Shown piece after piece: positions 22,801-35,015 of a DNA stretch of 64,000 bases. Under the pieces are notes generated by a model. That model was not told where the DNA came from. It searched no databases and worked only from the letters and a program-made list of their open reading frames with translations. Within the stretch, counting starts at the first letter, position 1. Each line of letters begins with the position of its first letter. Source of the stretch: Cinclus cinclus (lineage: Eukaryota > Chordata > Aves > Passeriformes > Cinclidae); contig NC_085051.1 of NCBI RefSeq assembly GCF_963662255.1, positions 54,537,101 through 54,601,100 of the forward strand, written 5' to 3'. A program made the position numbers and the translations under genes.

Positions 22801-25477
22801 AAAACCTCATCAGAATCAATGCTCAGTAATTTTTTTTTCTATTTGGAAATAAGCACATACATATATACATATACATAGAGAGAGAAAGAGTTCATATTAT
22901 GATCCTTATGGTCTTAAGGTCCTCATGGTCTAGAAGACTTTTATTTCTCCTTACCCCACTGATAAAATTCAGTGCAAAATTTGGTGCCCAGATACAGCAA
23001 TATTAATGGAGTGATGCTGCTTTGGCTGTCTCTCTGGTATGCTGGGCACAGCCCCTCTCAAAACAGGAATGCAGAAAAAAAACTTGTAGTGTTCCCACAA
23101 CCTTTTATGGGGGCTTTTAAATAAGTATCTGCCTTTGGAAACAGGTTTTCAGTTTGAGAGAAAATTCCCTGGGCAACTTGTTTGGATGTAAATCACCACA
23201 GAAGAAAATATTTTTTAAGCTTTTAAATTCCTTAATGTGTATGTAATGTAAGAGATATGGGATAAAGGTGACAGAAAATTATTATGGGAAAATATTTTAT
23301 ATCAAAGATAAAGTTAACAGTTCCCTTATTTTGTTAAGATAAAAATCTTTTTTGTCAATAAACACTGATAGTAGCAAAATAGCGTTTAGCACAGCTCACT
23401 TTTCCTTGTTTCTGTGTGGTAGAAGAGTCTCTTTAAAATTAGAGAGAATTTCAGGATACAGACTGTGGGTTTACAAAAGCGTAAAATCTCATTTACAGAT
23501 AAATTAATCCATTGAGTCATATAGATAAATAAATAAATAAATAAATAAAATAGCTTAGTACTTCCCACATCAGTGTAATTAAAATCTGAATAAATGGACT
23601 ATAAACTTGGGTTTCAGTCAAAAAAAGGTCAGATTTCAAAATAATTGAATTGGTCACATACCAAATTCTTTTTGAAAATGTTGATTTCAGCCCATTGGTT
23701 TTTACCTCTTTTTTGAACACCTTTCCCTAACAGATGTATACCTTGCCCTGGCATTTTCTAAATGTGTCATGTGATGCATATCTTCTTTCACCAATCAAAC
23801 CTGTTAACTTCATCAGCATTCGCTGAAATCATGTTAAGACTGAAATGCATTGGAATTTTAAGTGCATATTAATTTACAGAAAAAAAACCTGACACTGACA
23901 AACTTTTGTTGCATTATATTTTTGAAAAAATAAAATTAAATCTTTGCATGTGGTTTTTAAGCAGTTCAGTCCTGATTTTCCATTTCTGTACCTCCTAGCA
24001 CCCAAAAATTACAAATCAAAATGCTTTCTTAATAGATTAGAGAAAAACACCGTTTAGTTAAGGAAACAGATTTCAGTTTTAGGTTTCACAGACACAAGTA
24101 TAAACCATAGGGAGAAAGCGTTTCTTTAAAGACTCATTACTGCAGTTTTGGATTTCTTTCTGGTTAAAGACTAAAATAGCGAGAAAGTAACTACGCTGTG
24201 GCTCATCCATGTAGCAACTGGTGAATGAATTGAGATGGGTGGAGTTGTTTGAAAGCACTAAGAGGACTATTTCTTGGATCTGATTATCAACCTTAACCTG
24301 ATTCATAACAATTCCAAACATCCACAGCTTCTCTTTAATATGAAAATAATGAAATCTAATGGAAATTAGTAACTTTATCATAATGGTTGGCTCACACTCA
24401 GGTTAAGTATTTTCTAACTCGGTTAAAACAGGATGCATTCTTTTTGAAGGCACATGGTAAGGTTTTCTTTGATGAAAAGCTGTGCTAGATTCAGACTGAT
24501 GCATAAGGGAGAGTAAATTACATTTTGCTCTTCAGCAAGATCAAGGGCTCCACTGAAATAAAACAGCTTTGTACCAATATAAAGTATAAGGGAAATGAAG
24601 AACCTGGAGCTTCAGTTACAGTTTTTGAGATCTGCTGCAAGGTGGCTTATTCAGAGTCATTTAAATCCGTGCAAGAGGAGAACAATCCAGTGTCTTGTCC
24701 CCACTCTGAAGAATAGCAATGACCACCTTGATTTGTGGAGCTGTGAAGAGTTTGAGCAAAAGGAAAGAATGGGAGGCACCTGGAGATGCCCTTCAGTCCG
24801 TCCGTAGGGTTTTCTGCACATCTTTACAAAGAGTATTTTTAAACCAGTGGTGTTTTACTACCTGAACTCTCTTGCACCCTGCCTGATGCCGTGGCCCCAG
24901 TGAGGACTCTGCTGTCTGAGCAGAGGTTCAGCTCTCTGTGAGCTCCATGTGCAGCACAGAGACCACTGCTCTCTCCTAAGGAAGGTAGATTTGCATTCCT
25001 TGCACTATGCACAGCTTACAGACAGTAATGCCAGAAAAGGAGAATTATTGCTACCATGAAATTATCCCATCTAAAACCAAAGACTCTATCACCATCTCAC
25101 AGTGACAGTTTTAAATGCAGCAGTCCCAAAGTCCTCCATGGAATGAGATGCTAATAAGGTTTTAGCAGAGACTGAAATATTTGCTTTATATAGTTGTGTT
25201 GGGGCAGTGTTGACAGAATTCTGCAACTACACTGAGAGCAGAATTTGTTTCTTTCTTGATTGCAAATACTTTGAGGACTACTTAATCCCACTTTGAACTC
25301 TTATGAAGATCTGCTCCCATTTGACCAAAAGAGAGTAAAGAAAAGCACTCTGCTGCTCTTAGAAGACAAATGCCCAGAACTCTTCTTTTCAGAGAAATCT
25401 AGTGCGGGGCTTGTGATGCAAAAGGAAGCAGATGGGGAAAGGGCAAAGACAAACCCACATGTAAGCCCAGAGTAAGT
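19851..25477. other. Intron 1 segment with no gene recognised
   Basis: Ordinary AT-rich intron. It includes ATA/CATA-rich and GAGA-rich simple sequence near 22855-22890 and an (AAAT)n run at about 23525-23550. The ORFs here are short and lack family motifs. Confidence 0.7.
23525..23550. repeat. (TAAA)n microsatellite
   Basis: About six uninterrupted copies of the tetranucleotide taaa, flanked by ordinary AT-rich intron. It explains the FIYLFIYLFIY-type peptides of the minus-strand ORFs over this spot, which are therefore not genes. Confidence 0.9.
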
Positions 25478-25610
25478 CACAGAATCATGGAATCACAGAA
25501 TGGTTTAGAAAGGACCTTAAAGATCATCTCATTCCAACCCCCCTGCCATTGGCAGAGACACCTTTCACTAGACCAGGTTGCTGAAAGCCTACTGAAGTCC
25601 TGTTAACTGA
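25478..25610 (-). mobile_element. CR1 LINE 3'-end fragment, about 130 bp
   Basis: The plus strand starts with gtcacagaatcatggaatca, the inverted terminal octamer repeats of CR1. It continues with aaggaccttaaagatcatct, ccaacccccctgccattggc and cactagaccaggttgctgaa. This is the reverse complement of the CR1 3' end, 5'-truncated, with the element oriented on the minus strand. Confidence 0.9.
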
Positions 25611-28600
25611 GAAGCAGGCCCTTCTCCATCTTCCACATCAGGGAAATGTACCATGGAAAAATTATCTCAAAAAGTTTTGAAAATACACCTGGGCCAGGGT
25701 CTCAAGTGTTTAGGACAGAGATTCAACAACACTAAGCAAAGCACAGAGTGAGGGTTAAAATGTAGGATCTCCTGGGGCATGTCCTTCTGCTATGAACCCA
25801 TAGTTCAGGAAAACAGCTCTTTGTTTTTGGAACATAGCTTGGCCAATGCTAGGTCTTGTTCCTGATCCCTGAACTTCTAAAGCCAATTCTAAGAAGGCTC
25901 AAGCACAAATGTTGCTGCAGGTTTATCCTCTGCAGCTGGAACCACTGGCCCTTTGAAAAACTTCTGGACTGGTTGGTACAAGGAAGTTCTGATGGATTTG
26001 TTACTCTTATCACTTGGGCAGGTGTGGATATTTCAGCTATGTTCCTCTGCACACCTCTGCAGCAGGGAAGGTCATGACCACTTCACACATACATGTTCAA
26101 AGAGAGGGATCTGAAAATGTATCTGAACAATTTCTAGGGAAGTTTAAGTTCTCCTTGCAGAGCAGTGCCAGCTCAGGGATACTGGAAAACACATTTTTCT
26201 TGCATATGTTTTTTATTAAATGCAGCTGTCAAAACAGAGCAGGGCTCATGTTCCTGAAAAGGTGCAGGGAAGAGAAGACAAATGGTTGGAATAAAGCAGG
26301 AATGTGCCTACTCTGCCTAGGCAAAAATCACCACTTCTGTAGAGCCTTCAGGGCAGCCTTTAAACTAGCTGGCTCAGGGACTGGTAGCTGTGTAGCTGTG
26401 GGATTTCAGTGAAAGCCTTACAAACCCAACCAACTCCCCAGGGAAGCCGGCACTTGCTGCACAAGCCACTCCTCCCGTGCCCAGGCTGGCTGGATGGACA
26501 GCAGCTCTGCACAAACTGCACCTTCCCAGCGCTCTGGAGGCACAGCCAGGCAGACGCTGTCCTCACCCATGCTCACCTTCCCTGCCGTGCTGCAGATCAT
26601 GTGTTCCAAGTGTCCTGGCAGTGAACTCACACCATCTACCACAGCTAACACCTACCTCTGATCATTTTGCTGCAGCAGAAATATGAAGGTGAAAACAACG
26701 AAGGCAAAGCAAGATTTTTTTTTTAATTATAATTTTTCTCTTATTCCACAGATATAGATTAAAATTTTAGGCTCTGATCTAAACGTGCATCCTGAAGGTG
26801 TTCAGCAGAATTTATCAGAGTGCAATAGCAGAATTTGGCCATGATCTTCAGACAACATCAGTTAACAGACTTGATTATTTCTCTATAATGTATTATTTGG
26901 GTTTTCTACGAGGTTCCTATTCAACCAGGATTTCAGTCTAAATACAATGCAGTTGTGTGGCAACAGTGTACCAGATAAATTCAGCTAACTCTGGGTAATA
27001 TCACAAAAAAATATGTGTTTATAGCTTCATGCCAGTTTCTGACTAATGCTTTTGTTTGTTGCTATAGCAAACCACACATGAATCTGATAACCAAAAGCAT
27101 GTTTATGACTAACCTTAGCTCTCGGGGGATTGAAAATATGGAATAAAAAAAATCCCTACACCACAACACACAATGTGAGGAGAACATGATAGGAAACACC
27201 TTTTTTGGCATGAGTTATTATGAACATTAAGAGAGAAGAACATCATAAGTGGAAAACATTAGGAAATGGGAACTGTGGGAATAACCGCCCTTAACCCACG
27301 AAAATTCCAATTGAGCTTTCACGTCACATCACAAAGTTGTCTGTGCAGGACTAGAGAACTTTGTGGGAAGTCCTGGCTGCGTGCGAAGAGATGAATTTAA
27401 ATCCCTGAAGTCTGGAGAAGCTTTGTATCACACTTTAAAACACTCAGAGCACTTTACTGGAGATAATTTTTACACCATGCCTTGACACCTAAGACATGGG
27501 TATTCACTTTATTAATTTCTATTACCACTTATGCTTTAGTAGCTTCCAAGAGCCTGTCCCAAGACCAACACCTCGTTATGCTGTACAAATACACAATGGA
27601 GAACAATGCTGGCCCCAAAGGGCTTTCTGTTAAACTAACAGAGAGCCAAAGGGGGAGAGGGCTGGACAGAGGGGGAGGCAGAGACAGAGAGGTGATGTGA
27701 CTGCATTACCCACCCAGACACCCAGGTGTCTTGCACCCCAGTTCAAATGACTGATTCTAGCTGCCAAATATGTTACTGTGAGAAGACGAATACATTATGT
27801 ACCCTGCAGAGGAGAGAAAATCAATGCAGTTCAAGTGACACCTAAACTAGGACAGCTTACAACAAAGTTACAGTACGTCAGGCAAAATTTATACTCGTGT
27901 TACCCTGTTACTCTTAATAACCTTTTTCCTTCATAGGTTAAAAGAAATAAAGGGGAATATTGCAGTAGAGTGGATAGATCAGATCAGTCTCCATCAATGT
28001 TTTCTATTGATTTTAATCACTCTGTCTCTAGACTTGAATATTGCATCTTCTCAGATTTGTACAGTGCATAAAGGCACATGGTTATCATTATTCCTGACAA
28101 GTTCTTCCATCATCTGTGCAATACTCAACAGAGCCTTGAGTTCATGTACAGCTCTGTGGAGAGGTAAGTGTGCCCAAGCTCTCGTGTTACAGGTAGTTTC
28201 CAAAAGGTTTCATGAAAGACGTCTTGACTCACCAGTGGGATCATCAGGACACAGCCATAAATGGAAGCTTGCAAAAAGCAGTAGGACTTACATGACACCT
28301 GCTGATCATCTAATGCCACAGGATCAAATCCTGAAATGTTGATATTTCATTCCATGCCTATTCAAGTAAGACATCACTTGGCCTCACTGAAACTGATACA
28401 TGGCATGTTACATTGCATTCATCTTGTAATTCAGACTGTGATATGGGCTGAGGTCAGCTTTGATTTCATCTTGCAAAATCCAGCAGAGCACACATCACAG
28501 CAATCACACCTGCAACCTTGTAAGAGTAAATGCTTTGAGGAAAAAATGCAAGTATTTTGTAGATTAGCCAAGAGCTCCATTGCTGGATACAGCAAGTAGC

Positions 28601-29750
28601 ACTACAACATCAGTGTTGTATAAAGTGAGAAACAAAGGCAAATTAGAGATAGGCAGAAATTTTCCAGCAATAGCCCAAGTATCACTGCTGGACTACAGAA
28701 GTGGTGGCATGCAGAGGGCCATACATGACTCTCTTCTGGCTTTGACACGCTTTTTCAGTTCTTCACATTTGGCAGAAAATGTATCTTACAAAAAAGAAAA
28801 AAAAAAAAAAAGAAGAAAAAAAAAAAGCTGCCAGGCTTCTTTCCTCCATACTGAGAACCTGAAAAGAGCTTTGAGTTCAGGAAGCATAAATACAGAGACC
28901 ATTTTAAAAATAGCCACCTCATCCTCTGTGATTTAGCCCCAGAGCAATTGGTCTTCCCTTGGAGTGCTGTAGAAAATTAAAAAGGAGATCATAGGTAGAG
29001 GTTGCCAACCCAACTTCAGCTCCAAATTACTTTGTGATGGGTAGTAGGAGGTACTGGTTCCTGGTACTTCTGGATACATGTTTATGCAGGCACAGTTCTA
29101 CTCTGTGAACATCTTTCCCTTTGGGCTCTCAAAAGGCACAGCTACCCCTTGCACCCTGTATCACACAGACAGCTCTGCCTGGTACATGTGAATCTGCCAG
29201 CTTGGCAACTGCAGCATCGTGGTCATGGTCACCAAGGAAATCCCTCCCCCTTCCCAAAGCACCATGTGAAACTAGGTGAGCTCTCCCCACCTTGCAGAAA
29301 GTAAGATAGCAAAGTAAAAAAAAAAAAAAAAATATTTGCTCAAAGTCACAAAGCAAGTTGGCAGCAGAACCAGCATTAAATACAACCCAGATGTCCTGGA
29401 TTCCACCTCCTCCCTGCACCATGCTGCCTCCCTTAGCTCAATGCTGGAAGGAAATGTTTTACATTTACTCATCCCTCCTTTTCCTTTGTCAATACAAATT
29501 AAAGCAGGCATCTGACTGTCTAAGCCTTGAATACTCCAATGGTTTCCAAGGCTTGCAGTAAATTCAGCCAACATTTTTATTGAATCCAGCCCTAATGGAC
29601 AACTAAAAGTGATTTCTTTGCCAAGTAGCCTATCAGTGCAAAACTCATTTATCCACATACTGCTTTTATAGAGATACACATTGTGTATACATATATATAG
29701 TTCATGACTTTGCAAAGAACCACTAATTACAAAACCACAATTTTTGTAAC
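25611..29750. other. Intron 1 segment with no gene recognised
   Basis: Intronic sequence with A-rich runs at about 28792-28827 and 29318-29332, neither preceded by a recognisable retroelement. ORFs of up to 147 codons overlap these runs and look random. Confidence 0.65.
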
Positions 29751-30335
29751 TGTGATGGTTTTGGCTGAGGTAGAGTTAATTTTTTTTCATAGTAGCTGGT
29801 ATGGGGCTGTGTTTTGGATTTGTGCTGGAAACAGTGTTGATAATTCAGGGATGTTTTTGTTATTGCTGAGCAGTGCTTCCACAGAGTCAAGGCTTTTTCT
29901 GCTCCTCACAGCAACCCCACCATTGAGCAGAGTGGTGGTGCAAAAGGAGCTGAGAAGGGGATACAGCTGGGACAGCTGACCCCAACTGACCCAAAGGATA
30001 TTCCAGACCATATGGCATCTGCTCAGCATATAAAGCTGGGGCAAGAAGAAGGAGGACACATTCAGAGTCATGGCATTTGTCTTCCCCAGTGCCTGTGATG
30101 GAGTCCTGGTTTCCTGGGGATGCCTGAACACCTGCCTGCCAATGGGAAGCAGTGAATTAATTCTTTGTTTTGCTTTTGTGTGTGGATTTTGTTTTACCTA
30201 TTAAACTGTTCTTATCTTAGCCCATGAGTTTTTTCACTTTTACTCTTCCTAGTCTCTCCCCGTCCCACTAAGGAGGAAGGGAGGGAGTGAATGGTTCTGT
30301 GGGACTCAGCTGACATCTGGGGTTGAACCATGACA
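29751..30335 (+). mobile_element. Solo LTR, avian ERVL-type endogenous retrovirus
   Basis: The element is 585 bp, starting TGTGATGGTT and ending AACCATGACA. The two ends are inverted repeats matching at 9 of 10 bases, with TG...CA termini. It has the wording I recognise from class III avian LTRs: ggctgaggtagagttaattt, catagtagctggtatggggc, and near the end gacatctggggttgaacc. A TATA-like catataaag sits at about 30026-30034 and a polyadenylation-type tattaaac at about 30199-30206. The five flanking bases are GTAAC on the left and ACAAC on the right, a target-site duplication altered by two transitions. No internal retroviral region is present, so this is a solo LTR left by recombination and is not a functional provirus. 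Orientation is opposite to AHNAK2. The family name is from memory. Confidence 0.85.
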
Positions 30336-33300
30336 ACAACTTGACCAAGCAGTAAATAAACTGGTCTACTACTATAAAAAAAAAAAAAAAGCAAACAAAA
30401 AAAGCTACAGCATGCTTTTTGTAAGTATAAATTTAAGACAAGCCTCTGTATCTTTTTATTTTGCTGAAAGGTAGGAAGTTCCATCAGCCATTAAACTCAG
30501 GTCTGCCATAAGACTGATAGTTAATTAACATTAATTTCCCATTAATATATTTAGTGAACAGAATGTCCAAATATTTAAAATTTGCTCATTAAGCTATCTA
30601 TAGTGTCTTTGTGGTAGGCCATGTTCATATACTTTCCAAAAGCAATGTAAATCTCATTTCCATCAAATACATCATGCCCTGTCAGCAAAATATCCTTACT
30701 GCTGTCAGCCCAAGGTAAGTCCATGATTCTGAGCAGTCAAACACACTTGCCTGTTTTCTCATCCTCAAGGTGAATGCCATTCCATTTTTCCTACCTGTCA
30801 TCATACAAACCCAGCTGGGATTGTAGGTACTGTGCTGCTGTTGCTATAACTCCACTTCCAACATGCTGCTCTGCCTATTGAAGATTGTCCAGGGGAGCTG
30901 GACAGAAGTTAAAAAGAAATACAGCATTTCATGTGGTATCCTCCTCTCACCCAGATACTCAAGGGGCATGACAGTGGGAACAAAAACTTCAGCAGCTGCA
31001 GGTTGCCTAACCTAACTCCCTCATTCCTCTTGACTGGAAAACAAATATCCTCCAGATTTTTTATTCAGGTCTCCTGTCGCAGAGCAGCAGTCTCCTGCTC
31101 CTCTGCAGAAGAGCAGCTGGAGATCTCACATGTGGCAAGGCCAAAGAGCTCATGGTCTTCTCAGATGCTCTTGTATTGGTGCCTCCACCATGAGCACTCT
31201 GCATGAACCCATGTTCTGGATAACTGCACCCAACAGCTTTGATCCAGCCAACAGGGCTTTATTACGATTTACATTTTCTAGATCTTCTAGACAACAAAAC
31301 AGACAAAAAATGCAGCCCAAAAAAGCCTTCCTTTTTTTCTCTGTAGAACTGTTTCTGCTATTTTCTTATTACTATCACCTCCATTTTGCTCAACTTGCTT
31401 GACACAAACCTTCTAAATCCTCCAAGGCACACCTGGGGAGGAGACTGTGTATCACTTAACACGGTGGGGACCTTAACCTGCCCTCAGACTGCAGCAGCAA
31501 TAAATTACAAGAATAGCTATTGACAAACATGGCTGGGTTGTGCCACTTTTATGCAACAATAATCAGTTTTACAGATTTGAGCCTGTGCTCCTGCCAGAGA
31601 CACTGCTGTCTGCAAAGTCCCTGCAAAGCAGGAAACTCTCTCTCCTGCTCCTCACAGCAGCTGCAGCCAGGTCAAGGACATTGCTCCTTGCTGCAATCTG
31701 TTAGTGCTGATTTAGCAAGTCCCAGCTCCCTTCCCCTGAATGCACAGGCTCTGCCTGGCCTTCCCCCTGGTTCCAAGAGTGTCCAAGAGCCAAACCCTTA
31801 TCGCAGACCAGCTCTGTCTCCTCAGAAGAGCAGAGTTTGTGGAGGAGTTGGCGTGGTCTGTTTGTGCTGGTATGACAGCCAGCTCCTGTTTTGGATTAGA
31901 GAATGACGTTTTTCCCTCCCTCTACATCCCTTACTTGGCATTTGAAAGAGGAGGATTTGTGGGGAGGGGAGACATTAATAATGGTTTCTTATAGCTCTTT
32001 TGCTCTCCCTTTGCTCTGGTGCAAACAAAAGCCCCAGGCTCATGGGCTGTATCGGTGTGTGCTGTCATGGAGCCGTTGTCAGCCCAGGCCATGAAATAAG
32101 TGTGATAGTGGAGAGGTGTTCGTGCAGCACCTGAGCTTAGTTGCAGCTCTCTGCACAGAGGACTGCTGGCAGAGGACCAGCCTTCAGTGCATGTCACAAC
32201 TTGGGGGATCATTGCGAAAGTGTCGCTTCCCTGTCAAACGCTGGGGTGGAGACCTGCTAATTCCAATCCCCATCTTTCAGAGCAGGGCAGGGACTGGATG
32301 TGAACCAGCAATATGCTCCAGACACATAGGAGGGAAAATATATTAATGAAGCACAGCTGAGAATGATGGGGGCAGTGGTCAGCAGAAACACCCCAAACAC
32401 ATGGCAATGTGTCTTGCTGCTGATGTGCAGCACAGCTCTTTGGCACCAGCCAAAACTCCAACCAGGCGTTTCCCCTGGGCTGGAAAATGCTGTGGTTGCC
32501 CACACGGGCAAGGAGGGGATTTTGCTGCATGAGGTTGTCTCACCCACACTGGTTTTCACTGGGCTGTGGCTGGATGTGTCTGTGTGTGGCCCTGCTGCCT
32601 GCTTTGTCAGTGCCCTTGAAAAATAATCCAAAATCACTGGTTTTCTTTCCATGCCATTTGCTGCTGTCCCTGCTTCAGGGTTGTCTTTGACTCTATCACT
32701 GCATCCCAAGGGTTTGCAGGCACCTTTGGGCACCCTTGCTGAGGCAGCAGGCTGTGGTAGGGGGGTGTGCTGTGGGCTCCCCTGCTCCCATACCTGTCTT
32801 TTTGCCAAGATATTTTCCCTCAGCACCGCCTGTGCCAAGCAGCCTGATCCCGGAGGTACCAGCTGCAAAAGACTTCAAGGTGGGCCTGTCACAATCTTCT
32901 TTCATGGGTGCTGTATGAATTTAAACTTCTCTTCGGAGAAAAAAGCTCTAAAAACTGAAAATAAGAAATCGGACTTTTTCTCACAGGTTTTCCTACCCAA
33001 GCCATACCATCAGCTATGGTCCACATCCAACAAGTTGATCCGACTCAGGTGGTTCACCCTCTCTGTTCCAGAGCACCTGCAGTGCTGAGTGCCTGGAATG
33101 CCCCTGCTAGCATTGTGCTGGGCACGCTTTGCCTGCCTGCAAACACCCAACCTGCAGAACCAGCACCCATCTGCTCTGCCATCTGCCTCCCACAGCCTTC
33201 CCTGCCACTGCACCAGGCACTTCTCCTGGAAACACCACGGTTCTGTGCTGACAGAGATGGACTGCAGCATTTTCACAATCGAGAGAGAGAGCAGAGTTCT

Positions 33301-34935
33301 GAATTTGTGTGACAATGTGCTCTGGAGCCTGTAGGTTGACTAGGACATCATACTGATGTGCAGTAAATGCTGCTGACACATGTACCTGCTCATGCTGGCC
33401 CCAGAATGACAAAACACTGCTGCCCTCCAAGTAACATTTCTGTTGCCAGATTCTCCCTACCTACTGCTGCTGAGATCCTGCCAGACTGGGATGCTGTATT
33501 TTCCAATACCCTCTGAGCAGCCTGACTTCTGGACAGGGATACCTCAGGCAGCCACACACCCTCCACACTCCTAGTCCTGCTGTGCTCAGCGGCAGCAGGA
33601 GGGAAATGATGATCCAGGTCTCTGGGAGGGGTCCCATGGCCTGGGGCTGGCCAGGTTGGGATGTGAGTGGTTCTGCAGGACTGGGGCTGTTTATCCACGG
33701 TAGAAAAGCAGACAAAGTTAGAAAGGGAATGAAGGAGGGGGAAGCACTGGGCAGAGCTCCCAGGAAAATGCTGCTGTGGACAGTTTGCTTGGGCTCCTTG
33801 GGGACTCCTGATGCCTGCTCTGATCTCCTCACCATAAGACCCAGGGATGATTTGCTGTCACATGTGCTGGGCACGCTGCTTTCTTTCTAAGAAAAACTAG
33901 TATATTAAGGAGAGATTACATTCATGCTTGAGCTTATCTTAAAGTGCTAGGCTTATTCTCTGGGCTTCAGGGTTTATTTAGACTAAATAAGGTTTATATA
34001 TTTGGTCGCTGAAGCATGCAATGTATACATTATAATTATGTAGTTAATGCACTAATCTCTGTGATGAGCTTTCCTGGCATAACCCGGTACAGTTATCCAA
34101 AAGCTTCTTTTTAATCTCTGAGGAGGGATAATTTTAAGAAGAAAAACATGATTTCTCCTGCTATCTCTATCCAAACCCTTTCATTCACAGATCGCTTTTA
34201 GACTGACTGAAGCAGTGGTTAAATCCACTGTGAACATATAATCCAAATACAGATATAAGATCACAGTGCCATTTCTAAATTTATTCCTTTCACAGCAGAT
34301 CTGTGGGGGCCCTGCCTCCACCCAGCTCTGTTGATCTCTGGAATGTCCCCTCATAAATACCTGTGTGTGACAGTTCTGTTTTACACCACTTAAGTAGTCA
34401 ATCATTTTCTAGTCTGAGATGTGCCCCCTAAAAGGATACTGATAGCAAAACCTAAGTACTTATTAGCCATCACTGTTCACGGGAAGCCTGAGTAGCATCA
34501 CCATGAACCCATGTGTTGCATGTAGTCATTCTCATGTGAAAATTCCCTGCTTGCCTCCAAAATGGGCTCTTTCTCACTCTTTATGCACTGAGTTGGCTGA
34601 GCTATTCATTCCACAAACAATTTTTTTCTCATAATCAAGCCCATTATGTGAAAAAGCCAGCCTTAAGGAGTGTGAGGACACAGTTCATATAAAAATCAAT
34701 GCAACCTTTCACTGAAACATGAATCAGATCAGCTCTGATATATATGAAAATATTTGGGGAATGTTTAATGACATTTTTGTGTTCTTGCAAATTATTTGCT
34801 TTCGGCTGATTTTAGAAGCAGGAATAGGGGAAGCTCATCTCATATCAGGAAATATCAGCAACTGAAACTACCAGCTTTCTCATGACAGTTTCACAGACCT
34901 TCATCTTATAGACCTTCCAATAAACCCGCACACCC
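30336..34935. other. Intron 1 segment with no gene recognised
   Basis: An A-rich run at about 30376-30402 follows the LTR. From about 31500 to 33900 the sequence is richer in G+C, and overlapping ORFs of 100-200 codons occur on both strands (for example 32257-32868 minus and 33461-33874 minus). They carry no recognisable domain, lie in several frames at once and are not supported as genes. Confidence 0.6.
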
Positions 34936-35015
34936 AGAATCAGAGAATCTTTAAATGTGGAAAAGACCTCCAAGATCATAAAGTCCAACCTTTGACCTAA
35001 TACTGCCATGCTCAG
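34936..35015 (-). mobile_element. CR1 LINE fragment, about 80 bp, diverged
   Basis: The plus strand reads cagaatcagagaatctttaa, then ggaaaagacctccaagatcat and gtccaacctttgacctaata, then ctgccatgctcagc. It matches the reverse complement of an older CR1 subfamily 3' end (gaaaagacctttaagatcat-type). It is clearly diverged and 5'-truncated. Confidence 0.8.

Noticed and set aside
28792..28827. A-rich run as the tail of a processed pseudogene
   Set aside because: No gene-like sequence could be recognised immediately upstream, and the run is broken by G residues as in simple repeats.
32257..33874. Overlapping minus and plus ORFs of 100-203 codons
   Set aside because: They occupy several frames on both strands at once, show no family motif and sit in an intron with no linked splice pattern that I could support.
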